Shown here: positions 37,569-51,428 of the stretch, piece after piece
Layout of the letters: every line of letters begins with the position of its first letter
Position numbering within the stretch: position 1 is the stretch's first letter
From: Tetrahymena elliotti 4EA
Lineage: Eukaryota; Ciliophora; Oligohymenophorea; Hymenostomatida; Tetrahymenidae
NCBI GenBank assembly: GCA_000231825.2
Contig: JH720344.1
Span: forward strand, 324,642-388,641
Length of the DNA: 64,000 nucleotides
Direction of reading: 5' to 3'
Position numbers and translations under genes: made by a program
The notes under the pieces: model-generated
Databases searched by the model: none
What the model was told of the DNA's origin: nothing
What the model saw: the letters and a program-made list of their open reading frames with translations, nothing else

Positions 37569-38049
37569 ATGGGAGCATCTGGTTCGGTAAAAAATAGCTT
37601 ACTATTATCCTTAGTTAATTTCATTTTAATTTATGATTGATTAGAATTTACCTGCCAATAACATAGTCGTTTTATTGCATTTAGAAGACATTAAAAAGAT
37701 TAAAGCATTAATAGAGCAAAAGACAAAAGAAGAAAACTTTAACATTAATGATCCCATTAATAAAGTAGGAACATTTTTTTATAATGTTTCAATAACAGTT
37801 TTCATTTTTCAAATTTTAAAAAAGATGGGTGACACAATATTACATTATGCAGCTTATAAAAAGAATAAGGAGTTAATTAAGTATCTCTTACTACAAGGGT
37901 CTAACCCAACTATAAAAAATTCAGTAAATTTTTAATCTTATTTGCTTTTTGAAATATAAATTCTTTTTTTATTTTTATAGAGAGATTTAACGCCTGTAGA
38001 TGTTGCTGGAGATGAAGAAATAAAAACTATACTTTAATAAAAGCAGTGA
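37569..38049 (+). CDS. small ankyrin-repeat protein, predicted N-myristoylated, 4 exons
   Basis: Exons 37569-37586, 37645-37764, 37825-37923 and 37981-38049 join in frame to exactly 306 nt, giving 101 residues and a TGA. The introns are 58, 60 and 57 bp, all GT-AG and all phase 0. The tiny first exon encodes only MGASGS, which fits the N-myristoylation pattern (Gly2, Ser6), so the protein may be membrane-tethered. Residues about 47-100 form one full ankyrin repeat and part of a second (MGDTILHYAAYKKNKELIKY; LLLQGSNPTIKNS; LTPVDVAG). With so few repeats it is probably an adaptor or an inhibitor-like partner; that role is inference. Nothing in the flanks indicates a partner. Confidence 0.85.
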
Positions 38050-38948
38050 AAATATAATTTTTTAATACACTAAACAGAATATTAGTTACTTTATTTATAT
38101 TCAAATTGTCAATAATCTTTATTTGAAAATAATTTAAAGTAAATTTAGTAATATCCTAAGTAAGCAATAAAATTTAATATCGAAAATATTTTATAAAACT
38201 ATCATTTATTTAAATTTTATCTTTTCTTACAATCCAAAAAGGATAATACAATCTCTTTTTCTTGAACTTCTATTTAAAAATATATTTGCATAAAGGCATT
38301 AAAGTAAATGTAATTCCTTTTGATTACTAGATCATTTTATAAAAATTAAAATATTTTGATAATTAATTCATCAATTCCAAAAAAAATTAATTTCATCATC
38401 TAAAAAGATAAATTTAAAATTGTTAAGAAAAAATCAAGATAAAATAATAAGAAAAGAAAATAATAATAATAAATCTTTTGTTTATTTTGAAAGCTTTTAT
38501 ATAAAACAAGGTATTTTACTTTAAAATAAATGCTATCAACGAATAAGTTTTAGCTTTATTTGATTAAGATATTTTTAAATTTAATTTTTTAAAATCATTT
38601 ACTCTTTATTATTACTGATTTTAATTTAAATATACAATTCAATTTCTTTTGTTTTTGTTTTCAATTTAATGAATTACATTGCTTGAAATAATTTCTTTTT
38701 TTGATATCAAAAGAAAATAACATTTGATTAATATTCATAATTTAAATAAACAAGACAGGGCAGGGCCTACAAGTTTTTTTTTACAATTCCAAATCATATT
38801 TAAAAATATGAATCAAAAATAAACTTTTTACCATACATTTTAAAAGTTGATTTTGTCCAACACCTTTGTTTGATTAAAAAAAAAAAATTGAAGCAGAAGT
38901 AAAAAAAAAATAAACAAATAAATAATAAATAAAATAAGTAATTAAGAT
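38050..38948. other. intergenic
   Basis: This is 0.9 kb of AT-rich sequence. A short GC blip (GACAGGGCAGGGCC near 38755-38768) stands out but pairs with nothing obvious. No exon is seen. The promoter of the intronless P5B ATPase should be here. Confidence 0.5.
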
Positions 38949-41900
38949 ATGCTAAGCAGAGTAAATAAAATATATGAAACCAAGTTATTAGATGACTCTA
39001 ATAAATTAAAGTAAACAATTAATATTTTAGCTTCTAATGTTGAGGGAGAATCTAAGATAAGCTCGATCAAAATACTTTAAATACAAAGGAGTAGAATCAT
39101 CTTTGCTATAATTTTAGGGTTGCTGACATTTGGGATATTCTTTATGTTTCTAAGATGGTTTTAAAATATAAAAATAAAATTTTTATATGTCAGAGTTGAG
39201 AAAATAGATTAATGTACTCATGTCCTAATCAAAAATAATGATGGCATTAAGAATATCTAATCTATTGAGAACTTTAAATGCAGAAAAGTGCTTAAAGAAC
39301 AAGATGAAATTTTTAAATCTTTCGTTCATAGAAAGCTAAGATACATCTACTTTCAGGATAATCAAGGATAAGAATTTGTTTAAGCTATGGAATATCCAAT
39401 TACTTAGATGTAATTTTAACAAATTAAGTAGAATCTTTACTAGCTATCATAATAAGAAGTCTAGACGTATAGAAATTAGTTTGGTTAATGTGAAAAAGTA
39501 ATTGAGATACCAAATATATTTTAGTATCTGCTCAAGGAATTAACAACACCTTTTTACTTTCTACAATATGTGAGTGTTGTATTATGGATATTTGAAAATT
39601 ATCTAAGCTTTGCTATTATAGTTTTAGGAGCATCTTTTTCTATCACATTTGTTAACTATTTTTTATTGAGGATTTCATTAATGAAGATACAGAGTATGTC
39701 TATAAATACAGAAAACGTAGAAGTATTTAGAACAAAAGAAAATTAAGATAATAAGTAACCTCATCAACTTTTTTTAAAAAGTCAGCAAAATACTGAGTAA
39801 TTGAGAAAAATCTTGAATTCTAATTAAAACGACTTTTAATTAATTAATTCTAAAGAAATAGTTGTTGGTGATATTATCAAAATTACTGAAAAACTTATCT
39901 TACCTTGTGATGTTATATTAATATCAGGAGAGGCTTTAGTAAATGAAGTATCACTCACTGGTGAGTCTGTTCCTATTCCAAAGGTGTCTATTAGCGATAG
40001 CTTGAATTATTTCGAATACTCTGCTTAGAATAAAAAGCATTTACTTTATGAAGGAACTTAAATTTATCAAATAAAATAAGACTCTGAAGGAAAAATATTT
40101 GGTAAAGTAATTAGAGTTGGTTTTTCATCTTTGAAAGGATAGATCTTAAGGTCTGTACTTTTTCCTATCCCCACTAAATTTGAATATTATCAGAATTCGT
40201 TTAAGTATTTATAAGGACTTTTAATTGCTGTCCTAATAGTATATTTTATTCGCGTACCAAGAATGTATGAGTTAAATTTGCCTTTAGTATTTTATTTTTA
40301 TAGATTTTTAGATGCTGTAACTTGGATCATACCTCCTTTTCTTCCTGTCTTTATGTCTTTAAGTGCTAGTTTAGCACTAATTAGATTAAGATTAAAAAAT
40401 ATATTTGGTACAGACCCTAACAAGACCTTTGTTGCTGGAAAAGTAGATTACATGTGCTTTGATAAAACAGGTACATTGACAAATTTAGAAACTAGTGTGA
40501 AAGGTTATTATGAAACTAATCTAAAATTGTTAAAGACTAACTAAGATTCTTCTTTTTAAAAATCAATCATTTAAAAACTATTTGCTACTTGTCACGGAGT
40601 ATATTAATTGCATGGTGAATTAGTTGGAGATATGTTAGATCTTTAGATGTTTTAATATTCTGGTTATTAGCTAGAAAATACTTTGAATGACCCTAAAATA
40701 AAATTCAAAGTGAAATAGCTGTCTAATGATTAAAGTGAACTCACAGTTCTAAAAGTGAATGAATTTGAATCAGAAAATTAGAGAATGTCTTGCTTAGTTT
40801 AAGATAATTTTAATGGAAAATTTTATGCATTTTTAAAAGGAGCTCCCGAAACATTAAAAAGAATATGCTTACCTCAAACTATACCAAATAACTTTGATGA
40901 TGAATTGAATATAAATTCTTTAAAAGGTTATAGAATTTTAGGATTTGCTTTTAAAGAAATTTCTTAAGATGAGGCAGATAAAATAATTTAAAGTTAAGAT
41001 TTTAAGGCATCGAGAGAATTATTAGAAAGTAATATAAATTTTATGGGTTTATTAGTTCTTTAAAATAGTCTTAAAAGCGATACTTAAGAATGCATTCAAA
41101 GACTTTTGGAAGCCCAAATAAATTGTAAAGTAATTTCTGGAGATAGTCCTTTCACAACTATCTAGGCTTCACTAGAATGTTAGATTTTAAATAAATCAGA
41201 GTAAATATGTGTCATTGATAGAGATTAGCTTTAAAATATTCAGGTTATGTTCATTAAGGATGAGAGTATATCTAAAAAATAGATTACTGAATCTGTAATA
41301 GAAGATTTATTACAAAAAGATGTTTAAATGGCAATCACGGGAAATCTCATAGATCATTTCAAAGAGAAAGCATAAATTTGTATTAAAAAGCATAACTAAG
41401 ATATAGAAAATGATAGTCAAAACATTTTGAGTAAGTAGTAAAAGCAGCATGAGGAAGAATATTATTTCCAAGACCAAGAGGAGTTATTGAGTAATCGTTC
41501 TTATTAGGTTTTATTATAAATTGCAAAAAAGGCTAAGATATTCTCAAGAATGAGACCAGAATAGAAAAAAATGATAATTGAATTACTTTAGTAATTAAAT
41601 ATCAAGGTAGGCATGATTGGAGATGGAGCTAATGATTGTTCTGCTATTAAATAAGCTGATATTGGAATTTCTTTTAACAGTACGGATGCAGCACTTAGTG
41701 CCCCTTTTTCTTCAAGTAGTAGCTCAATTAAATGTGTAGAATATATTCTTTTGGAAGGAAGATCAACTATGGCTATAAAAATAGAAATCTTTAGAGTAAT
41801 TGTAACTTAAAATATCCTAAAATATTTAGGTGTTATGATTTTATTACAAGAAGCATAGAATTTTGGAGGCTTTTAATACACTTACTTGAGTTATTTTTTA

Positions 41901-42500
41901 GGAATGCCCTTGATGGTTTTCTTGTCTTTTAGCTCGCCAGAGAATAAGCTTACTCCATACACCCCTGATGTCTAATTTTAAAAACTACCTAATCAACTAA
42001 TTATGTTTTCATAATTCATTATTTATGGAATAGCATTTGCAATAGGATATATTTTGCTAAAAAACTGTAGTTGGCATTCTGTAATTACTACCTTGGATGA
42101 AGAAAATGGGTTCTAATTTTATCATTAGCAAGGCGAGGCTAATTCTGTAATTTTTTTGATGCTAAATATGTTCTTTACATCTTCCTGTTTTTCTTACTTT
42201 GAGTCTACCCCTTTTAAGTAAATAATCTCATAAAACTACCTACTCTTTTCCTTTATGATTATGCATTTAATACATGCAACAGCAATAATAATTTCACCTG
42301 AATTGAGTATTTCATCCCTAGGTATTTAAGAATCTCTATATGATAAATAGTCATTTCTTTGGAAGATATACATAATCTCAGTTCTAGCATCAGCATTGGT
42401 AGTATATTCCTAAATACTTATCAAAAAAATCCTTCCTTTAAGAACCAATGAAGAAGAACACAAATTAATAGAAGATACCTCTAAAACTTAAAATAAATGA
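38949..42500 (+). CDS. P5B-type (ATP13A-like) P-type ATPase, intronless paralogue
   Basis: One frame of 3552 nt runs from the ATG at 38949 to the TGA at 42498-42500, giving 1183 residues with no intron. It has the full set of P-type landmarks: LTGES in the actuator domain (about 39954-39968), WIIPPFLPVFMSLS with the P5-like PP motif in helix 4, CFDKTGTLTNLE with the phosphorylated Asp (40461-40475), and MIGDGANDCSAIKQADIGIS (about 41613-41670). The N-terminal hydrophobic hairpin (IIFAIILGLLTFGIFFMFLRW) and ~6 C-terminal membrane spans are present. It matches the gene at 2.3-6.1 kb along its length, including the N-terminal SNVEG block, but is clearly diverged. It probably sits in an endolysosomal or other internal membrane; the transported ion or polyamine is not predictable. 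Catalytic residues are intact. Confidence 0.94.
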
Positions 42501-42926
42501 AAATAACCCTTCTAAAAATTAATCATAAAATTAAAAAGAACTCTCTAGATTTATTAGTAAAAAAAGAATGAAATTATTCAAATTAATGGCAATATTATTT
42601 TTTAACTGAAATGTGTGCTTTTAATTTTCTTCTTAATCTATTCTTTATATTTTTTATCTTCAAAATTCAAATTCTTTTTTAAATTTTATTTGAAAAAATA
42701 AATGGTTACTTTTTTGAAAAAATATGTGTATTAAAAGGAAATATAAACAAGAATATTAAGATTATTTTAATAATTCTTTTAATTTGATCATTTTTGCATC
42801 TAAACAGATAAAATATGAATAAAGTAAAATAAGAACATTAAGACAATATTTATTGGAGAAAAGAATACTAAGCAGCTCAAAATTTGCTAAAATTGTGCAA
42901 AAAATATTTTCCTTACCTTTGTAAAC
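42501..42926. other. intergenic
   Basis: This is AT-rich sequence between the P5B ATPase stop and the possible small gene at 42927. An open frame continues upstream from 42927 to about 42816 without an ATG, so a first exon could lie in this interval. Confidence 0.4.
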
Positions 42927-43517
42927 ATGTATATGTGGAAGTACCAACAAGCAAAAGACACTTTTTTAGACTGGTAGTTAGAGTAAGTGTTGATAGATAG
43001 AGACTATATATAAGATCCATTTAGCATGATTTATTAGATGGATATGAAGGATTTTATAACCAGGATTTAAGAACTTAATTAATGCTAATTATAAGATGGT
43101 CATTTAGAATATAGCCAGAATTATATGGACAATTTGATCTAAATTTAATATCAGAAACTATAAATTAAATTGTTTTAGAAAAAAGTAAAATCATTTCAAC
43201 TTAAAATTATTTAAAAAATTTATTTATTTATTATACATAAATAAAACTTTAGGCAATATTAAATAGGAATGAACTCAATAAACTATAAAAGTCTTTTCAA
43301 AAAAAAATATTTTATAGCTTTTATGAATATTCTAAAGTATATTTACTTTCTATAGATATGGGATGAATTCAAAACCTAACTAAAAACTTAAGTTTATTTA
43401 TATAAGAATATCCTTTATATCTTGTTAAAAAATCTTCAATCAACTATTTTAAGATAGAAAAAATATTCCAATAAAAATAGTTCAAAGTAAATTTTATTCA
43501 ATTTTTAAATCTTATGA
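42927..43517 (+). CDS. possible small hypothetical gene (first ~85 codons protein-like)
   Basis: A 196-codon frame runs from the ATG at 42927-42929 to the TGA at 43515-43517. The first ~85 residues look like real protein, with mixed acidic and aromatic composition and many TAA/TAG Gln codons (MYMWKYQQAKDTFLDWQLEQ; DPFSMIYQMDMKDFITRIQE). The second half is Lys/Ile/Phe-rich, like translated noncoding DNA, so the gene probably splices or ends earlier than this TGA. I do not recognise a family. A 62-codon minus-strand frame over the same place is less convincing. Confidence 0.4.
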
Positions 43518-43951
43518 AACATGTTATTTCAAATATTTTAAATGATAATTTTTATCTCTTTTTTCTAGCGAATTAAATATTTAAAAAATTATCAAAATTT
43601 AATATTATTATAATTATGGATGGCTTCAGTACTTTTATTGAAATTTTAATAGTCTTAAATGAATAACTGATAAAATAAAGTCTAAAAATAGTTTTAAAAG
43701 AGGTATTTCATTTAAAGACACCATAAATATTTTAAGAAATAATATGAATGGTTCATGAACAATTCTGATAATTTTTATGAGTTAGGTTTGAAATAATGAA
43801 TAAATATTTTATATATTAAACTGAATTAGATAAAAAATTTAATATAGAGTAAGATAAAATTTATTATCACATTAATTAATTAATTAATTAAGTTTGTTTA
43901 TTTATTTTTATAATATTCTTTAAACTATTTTAAAAAATAAATCAGCTCCTT
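43518..43951. other. intergenic
   Basis: This is AT-rich, with a short (ATTA)n run near 43875-43890. It contains the 3' flank of the katanin-like gene on the minus strand. Nothing else is seen. Confidence 0.5.
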
Positions 43952-46932
<2,981 letters not shown>

Positions 46933-48735
46933 TATTTTTTAGAATAATCAAGAGCTAAATATACTTCTTATTAATAATGAAAGCGAGTGTATTTAAGTGA
47001 TGTTTTCTTAATCAATAACTAATTAATTAAAAGCAAAATTTGGATAAAATCAAATTTTTTCAAATTTTAATCATTCAATTCACTCACATTCAAAAAAAGA
47101 AATTTAAAGCACCAAATAACTTTGTTAATTAAAATGAAATTTTACTATTTCATTTTTCTATATCAACTCTTTTTGCATACAAATAGATCAAATAAAATAT
47201 TAAACTAGCTGGAGAGTCAGTTGCTCAGCCAGCCAGCCAGTTAATTAATTAATCTTCTTTTGAATGAGTTTTCTTTTTTTTGTTAATTAAAAACTTATTT
47301 TAAGTTAATAAGTATTAAAAATAGTTTTATTACTTTATCATTGACATTGACATTGAAAATAAAATTATATTTTTAATATTAAAATACTTGATACTATTTA
47401 ACAAATATCTAGTAGATTAAATTTAAATTAAATAATTTATTTTGTAATGTGATAATAAAAATATGCTTAAAGAAAATCAATCCAAAAAGATTTTTGTTCT
47501 TTTTTTTGAAGTCTTGGAGATTTTGCCTTTTAAATTTAGTTAGAAAAAGTAAATCAATATCAATTACAAATTGAAAGTGGTTTAAGAAAATTTAATTTGA
47601 TACTGTTCAAATCTAAAAGAAGTAATATGAATATGATTTAATAAAAAAATTAATTGGTTAGTTCTCTCTTTTATTTTACTTACATCATTTTTCAGCGTTT
47701 CACAAAAGAATTTTATTGATTTGTAAGAAAAATGATAAACTTAATAGAGAAGAAAACTATTTTCGTTTAAAATTCATTTATTTAAATTAAGGTAAAAAAA
47801 TATGAAAATAAATATCTTAAAATAATTTTTCAGTAAATTTAGATTTTTAACTGCTACATTTGATTGATTTTCTATCATTAAAAATAGGATAAAAGTATTT
47901 TAAGTGTAGAGTAAGTAGGGAAAAATAAAAACTATTTACTAAATAAGTTCAAAAGAGAAAATGTATCAATAAATCTAATCTTTCTATTTCAAGAAATAAA
48001 ATTTGTTAACTTGAAGAAGATTAAAACTTATTAGGGTTAATCAGTTAAATAAATAAGATTGTAAATACTAAGCCAATTGAGGTGTGAAATTAGGAAGTGG
48101 CAATTTAAATCTAATTTACAATTCTTGCATCTAGAAACTTATGAATAAATTTGGTTTTATTAGAGTAATATTTTCCCACTTATTTTTTTATAAGTTTAAG
48201 TAGTGGAATTCTATAGATCATAGAAGAAGAGGAAGTATTTGATTTAAAATTCAAATTTGTATTAGATTATATCAGACAAATATTAAGCAACCACCAATAG
48301 TAAAATAGAACTTAAGTAAAGCTAGTTATACAGTTAATAATTTACAACAGCAATGCTATTAGTTATTGATGTAGGTATTTTAGTTATGTAAACTGCCTAA
48401 TTATTATCAAAGAATATCTTACTTTACTTTCAAAATTTTTACATGAAAAAAAGAGTATGTAAAGTCACTTTTTTTAATTATTTGTGAATGAATCTTGATA
48501 TCTTGTAAAGGTAATTTATTTTGTATTTTTAACATGAAAAGCTTATTTTACTAACAAAATTTAAAAAGAAACAGATAAAAAATCAAACTCAAGTCTAATA
48601 AATTAATAAATAAGTAAAAAAATAATTAATTTGTTAAAAAGCAAAAGAAACATTCTTACACTCATCTACTGCCTACCTACATTAATACATAAATATCTCT
48701 TACTCCTTTCTTGTATATATTCATAAAAATTTTAA
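46933..48735. other. 1.8 kb divergent intergenic region
   Basis: This lies between the minus-strand katanin-like gene and the plus-strand Gln-rich gene. It holds an AGCC x3 microsatellite followed by (TTAA)n near 47227-47254. A ~50-codon open stretch around 48.2-48.35 kb looks weakly protein-like but has no ATG. Both promoters should lie in this interval. Confidence 0.5.
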
Positions 48736-50241
48736 ATGGGTGATAGCTACTTTGAAATTGATAATAATTTAACTTTAGAATACAATTAGGAACAAGGATA
48801 TGGTAATAATTATTTAGATTCTCCTGGCCATTTCCAAAAAGCGGATCAAGAATTTGATCAATAATATAATCCTACATCTCCCTTATTAAACGATGAAAAT
48901 CGTTATTTTGATCCTTTTAATGATTAACATGAAGATTACAACGAATAAAATAATATTGATAATGAAAAACATTAACATTAATAAGAGGGTACTTAAGTTC
49001 ACTTGAACCCTAATGATCTACTAATTAAAGATCATGTCAATAATTATGAATAAGGATAATAAGACTAATAATATTAATAACAATAACTTAGTTAATCAAT
49101 AGATAATTAATAAATTGATTAATAAATTAGTTAATAACCAAACATAGATTTTGGAGACAATTTGTAAAATTAAAGTGAAGAATCAATGATTTCTAATTAC
49201 TATGATTTATTTAATCCAAATATAAGAAGAGATACCTTTTTAACAAGCTATCTTCTCCCTCAAGTATAGTAGAATTAGTATTAGTTTCCATTATAGCTAC
49301 AATAACATAATTCATAGTCATTAATGTTGCCATAAATACAGCAATAATAATATTTATAGCATCTGAATTTGAAATAGTAATTTTTTCAAGATCATGCAAA
49401 TTAACAATACCAATTACCATAATTTGATTAGTACAATGGCATAACCTTCTCAAAGATTGACATTAACAACTACAACCCTCCATAAATGTATGAAACCAAT
49501 TTGCAATTGAATCATGATACTAAAATCCAAAATGTGGAACGCAAGCAAGATATTTCATCATACGAAACTCAACCCAATAAAAAATTCAAAGTCAAAGAAG
49601 AATAAGAATAATAAGAATTTGATTAAGATTAAGATATAATGATTAATCAATCCCAATAAATTATAAAAGGGGAAGCGCCTAAAAGTTTTTAATTAGACGG
49701 AAACGATTTCAACCTGAAGAATTATTACAAAAACATAATGAAAAAAGCAGTCTAAAATTTAATCAAAATATTTGAAGAGAAAGGTGAAAAAAATATTGTT
49801 TAGCTCATAAAGAGAGTATTCCCTCTCAACAAGTGCAATAATAAACACTTTTTATTGCTATTCAATCACTTACAATAAAATTCTGACCCCTCAACAAGTA
49901 TAGTAAATAAGATTGAAATGGATTACGATTTCAGCCAATAAGATTTGTAAATGCTCGAATAAGTCAGAGAAGTTGCATAAAAATAATTCAGTAACAAGTT
50001 TTATTACTTAACCCGCCTTTACAAAGCCCACAAAGCCTCGAAAAATATAGAACAATTTTATTACGGTGCAATCTTCTATGCAGAAAGAGCCACACAATAA
50101 TAATTTTCGTCAAAATATCTTCCTTTCAAATACGAAAATTAGATATTCAAGGATGTGTAATCTGATCTAAAAGAATAGCTTCTAAATAGATAAAACGAAA
50201 ACTAATTTAAAATTAAAATCACAAAAAATAGTTTAAACTGA
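48736..50241 (+). CDS. 501-residue Gln-rich protein, unknown family
   Basis: A single intronless frame of 1506 nt runs from the ATG at 48736 to the TGA at 50239-50241. Roughly the first 310 residues are Gln/Asn-rich and low complexity (LLPQVQQNQYQFPLQLQQHN), many Gln encoded by TAA/TAG, and probably disordered. The C-terminal ~170 residues are different, with a helical, charged domain (YYKNIMKKAVQNLIKIFEEK; FYYLTRLYKAHKASKNIEQF; FYYGAIFYAERATQQQF) that is likely the folded, functional part. There is no signal peptide or membrane helix. A disordered Gln-rich N-terminus plus a small helical domain would suit a transcription, RNA-granule or scaffold protein, but nothing identifies it. Confidence 0.85.
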
Positions 50242-51428
50242 TAGATATCACTCTATCTATCTATATCACCTTCAAAGCAATTCATTTAACCAATCATTTT
50301 TTACTTCTTCACTAACATGGTCAAGTAAGTAAGTAAGTAGGTCAATCTAATAAACAAACAATTAATAAACAAACTAACAAAAATAATGAAATCATTCATA
50401 ATCAATAAATAAAAAAAAACCTAAATTCATTAACTTAATTTCCTCTATTTATTTTAATATTTTTCATATCAAATTATAAAAAAGAAAGTGTTACTTAGCT
50501 AATTATGTATGCATACCTTATATTTTATACTTCCCTATTTTTTGTCTATTCATATTTCAATCATTTCATCAAATATCCTTAATCTCACTTCAAATTTACT
50601 CATTTCCCTTTCTAAATCATTTGATTATAAATCAGTCTTTGCTTATGTGCATTTTTGATTTTCTTAATTAGATTCTTTTTCGAAAAATAAAAAATACTCC
50701 CACCTTTTTTCTCAATCCATTAATTAGCTAACAAATATTTAAAATTTGTCTTTTATTTTCTGTAATTCGTCATTATTTTATTTATTTTTCACATAAAAAT
50801 CATTAAGCCAATTTAACTATTTTTATAGGATGGTAAAATTTACAGTTTACAGAATACTCCCATTTTTCCTACAGTGATTTATTATTTCAGCTCAGATATA
50901 AAATATTTTTCATTTTTAAGAACCTAAAAGAAATACATTTTCTAAGTTTTGTTTAAAAATAACATCATTATAATAAGAAAATCTTTAACTTTTAAAATTT
51001 ATTTTAAGGAAAATCTAATATATTCTAAATGCTATCATCAAATTCTAAAGTAAGGTTTTAGGGAAATAACAACTGTAACATTTAGATGATTGATTACGTC
51101 AAAATTTGATTTGATTTATTAATAAATCGCTATTGTATAAAGTAAATGGGGGTTGTTTCATAGGCGAATATTTGAGGAATTAGATAATTTGTATTTTATG
51201 ATTTGGAATTGGAGTTTGTTTACTCAATAAAAATAACAGAAATTTTTGGAAAATGAGAATTTTTTTTTAAATTGAAAAAGAGATAAATGAATAATTATTT
51301 TGAAAAAAACTTACTTATGAAAAAACAAAACAATATTTATTTTTTCTTACAAATAATTATATTAAACTTCATCATTTATTTTTTTATTAGATTACAATTT
51401 TGAGGATTAATTTCCAAATTTCAATTAA
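50242..51428. other. 1.2 kb intergenic at convergent 3' ends
   Basis: The Gln-rich gene (plus) and the 1009-residue orphan (minus) converge here. It contains an AAGT microsatellite near 50323-50343 and a short CTAT repeat near 50253-50268. No exon is seen. Confidence 0.55.

Noticed and set aside
48180..48360. ~50-codon open stretch with acidic and aliphatic residues
   Set aside because: It has no ATG, no clear splice sites and no family resemblance; it is too short to call.
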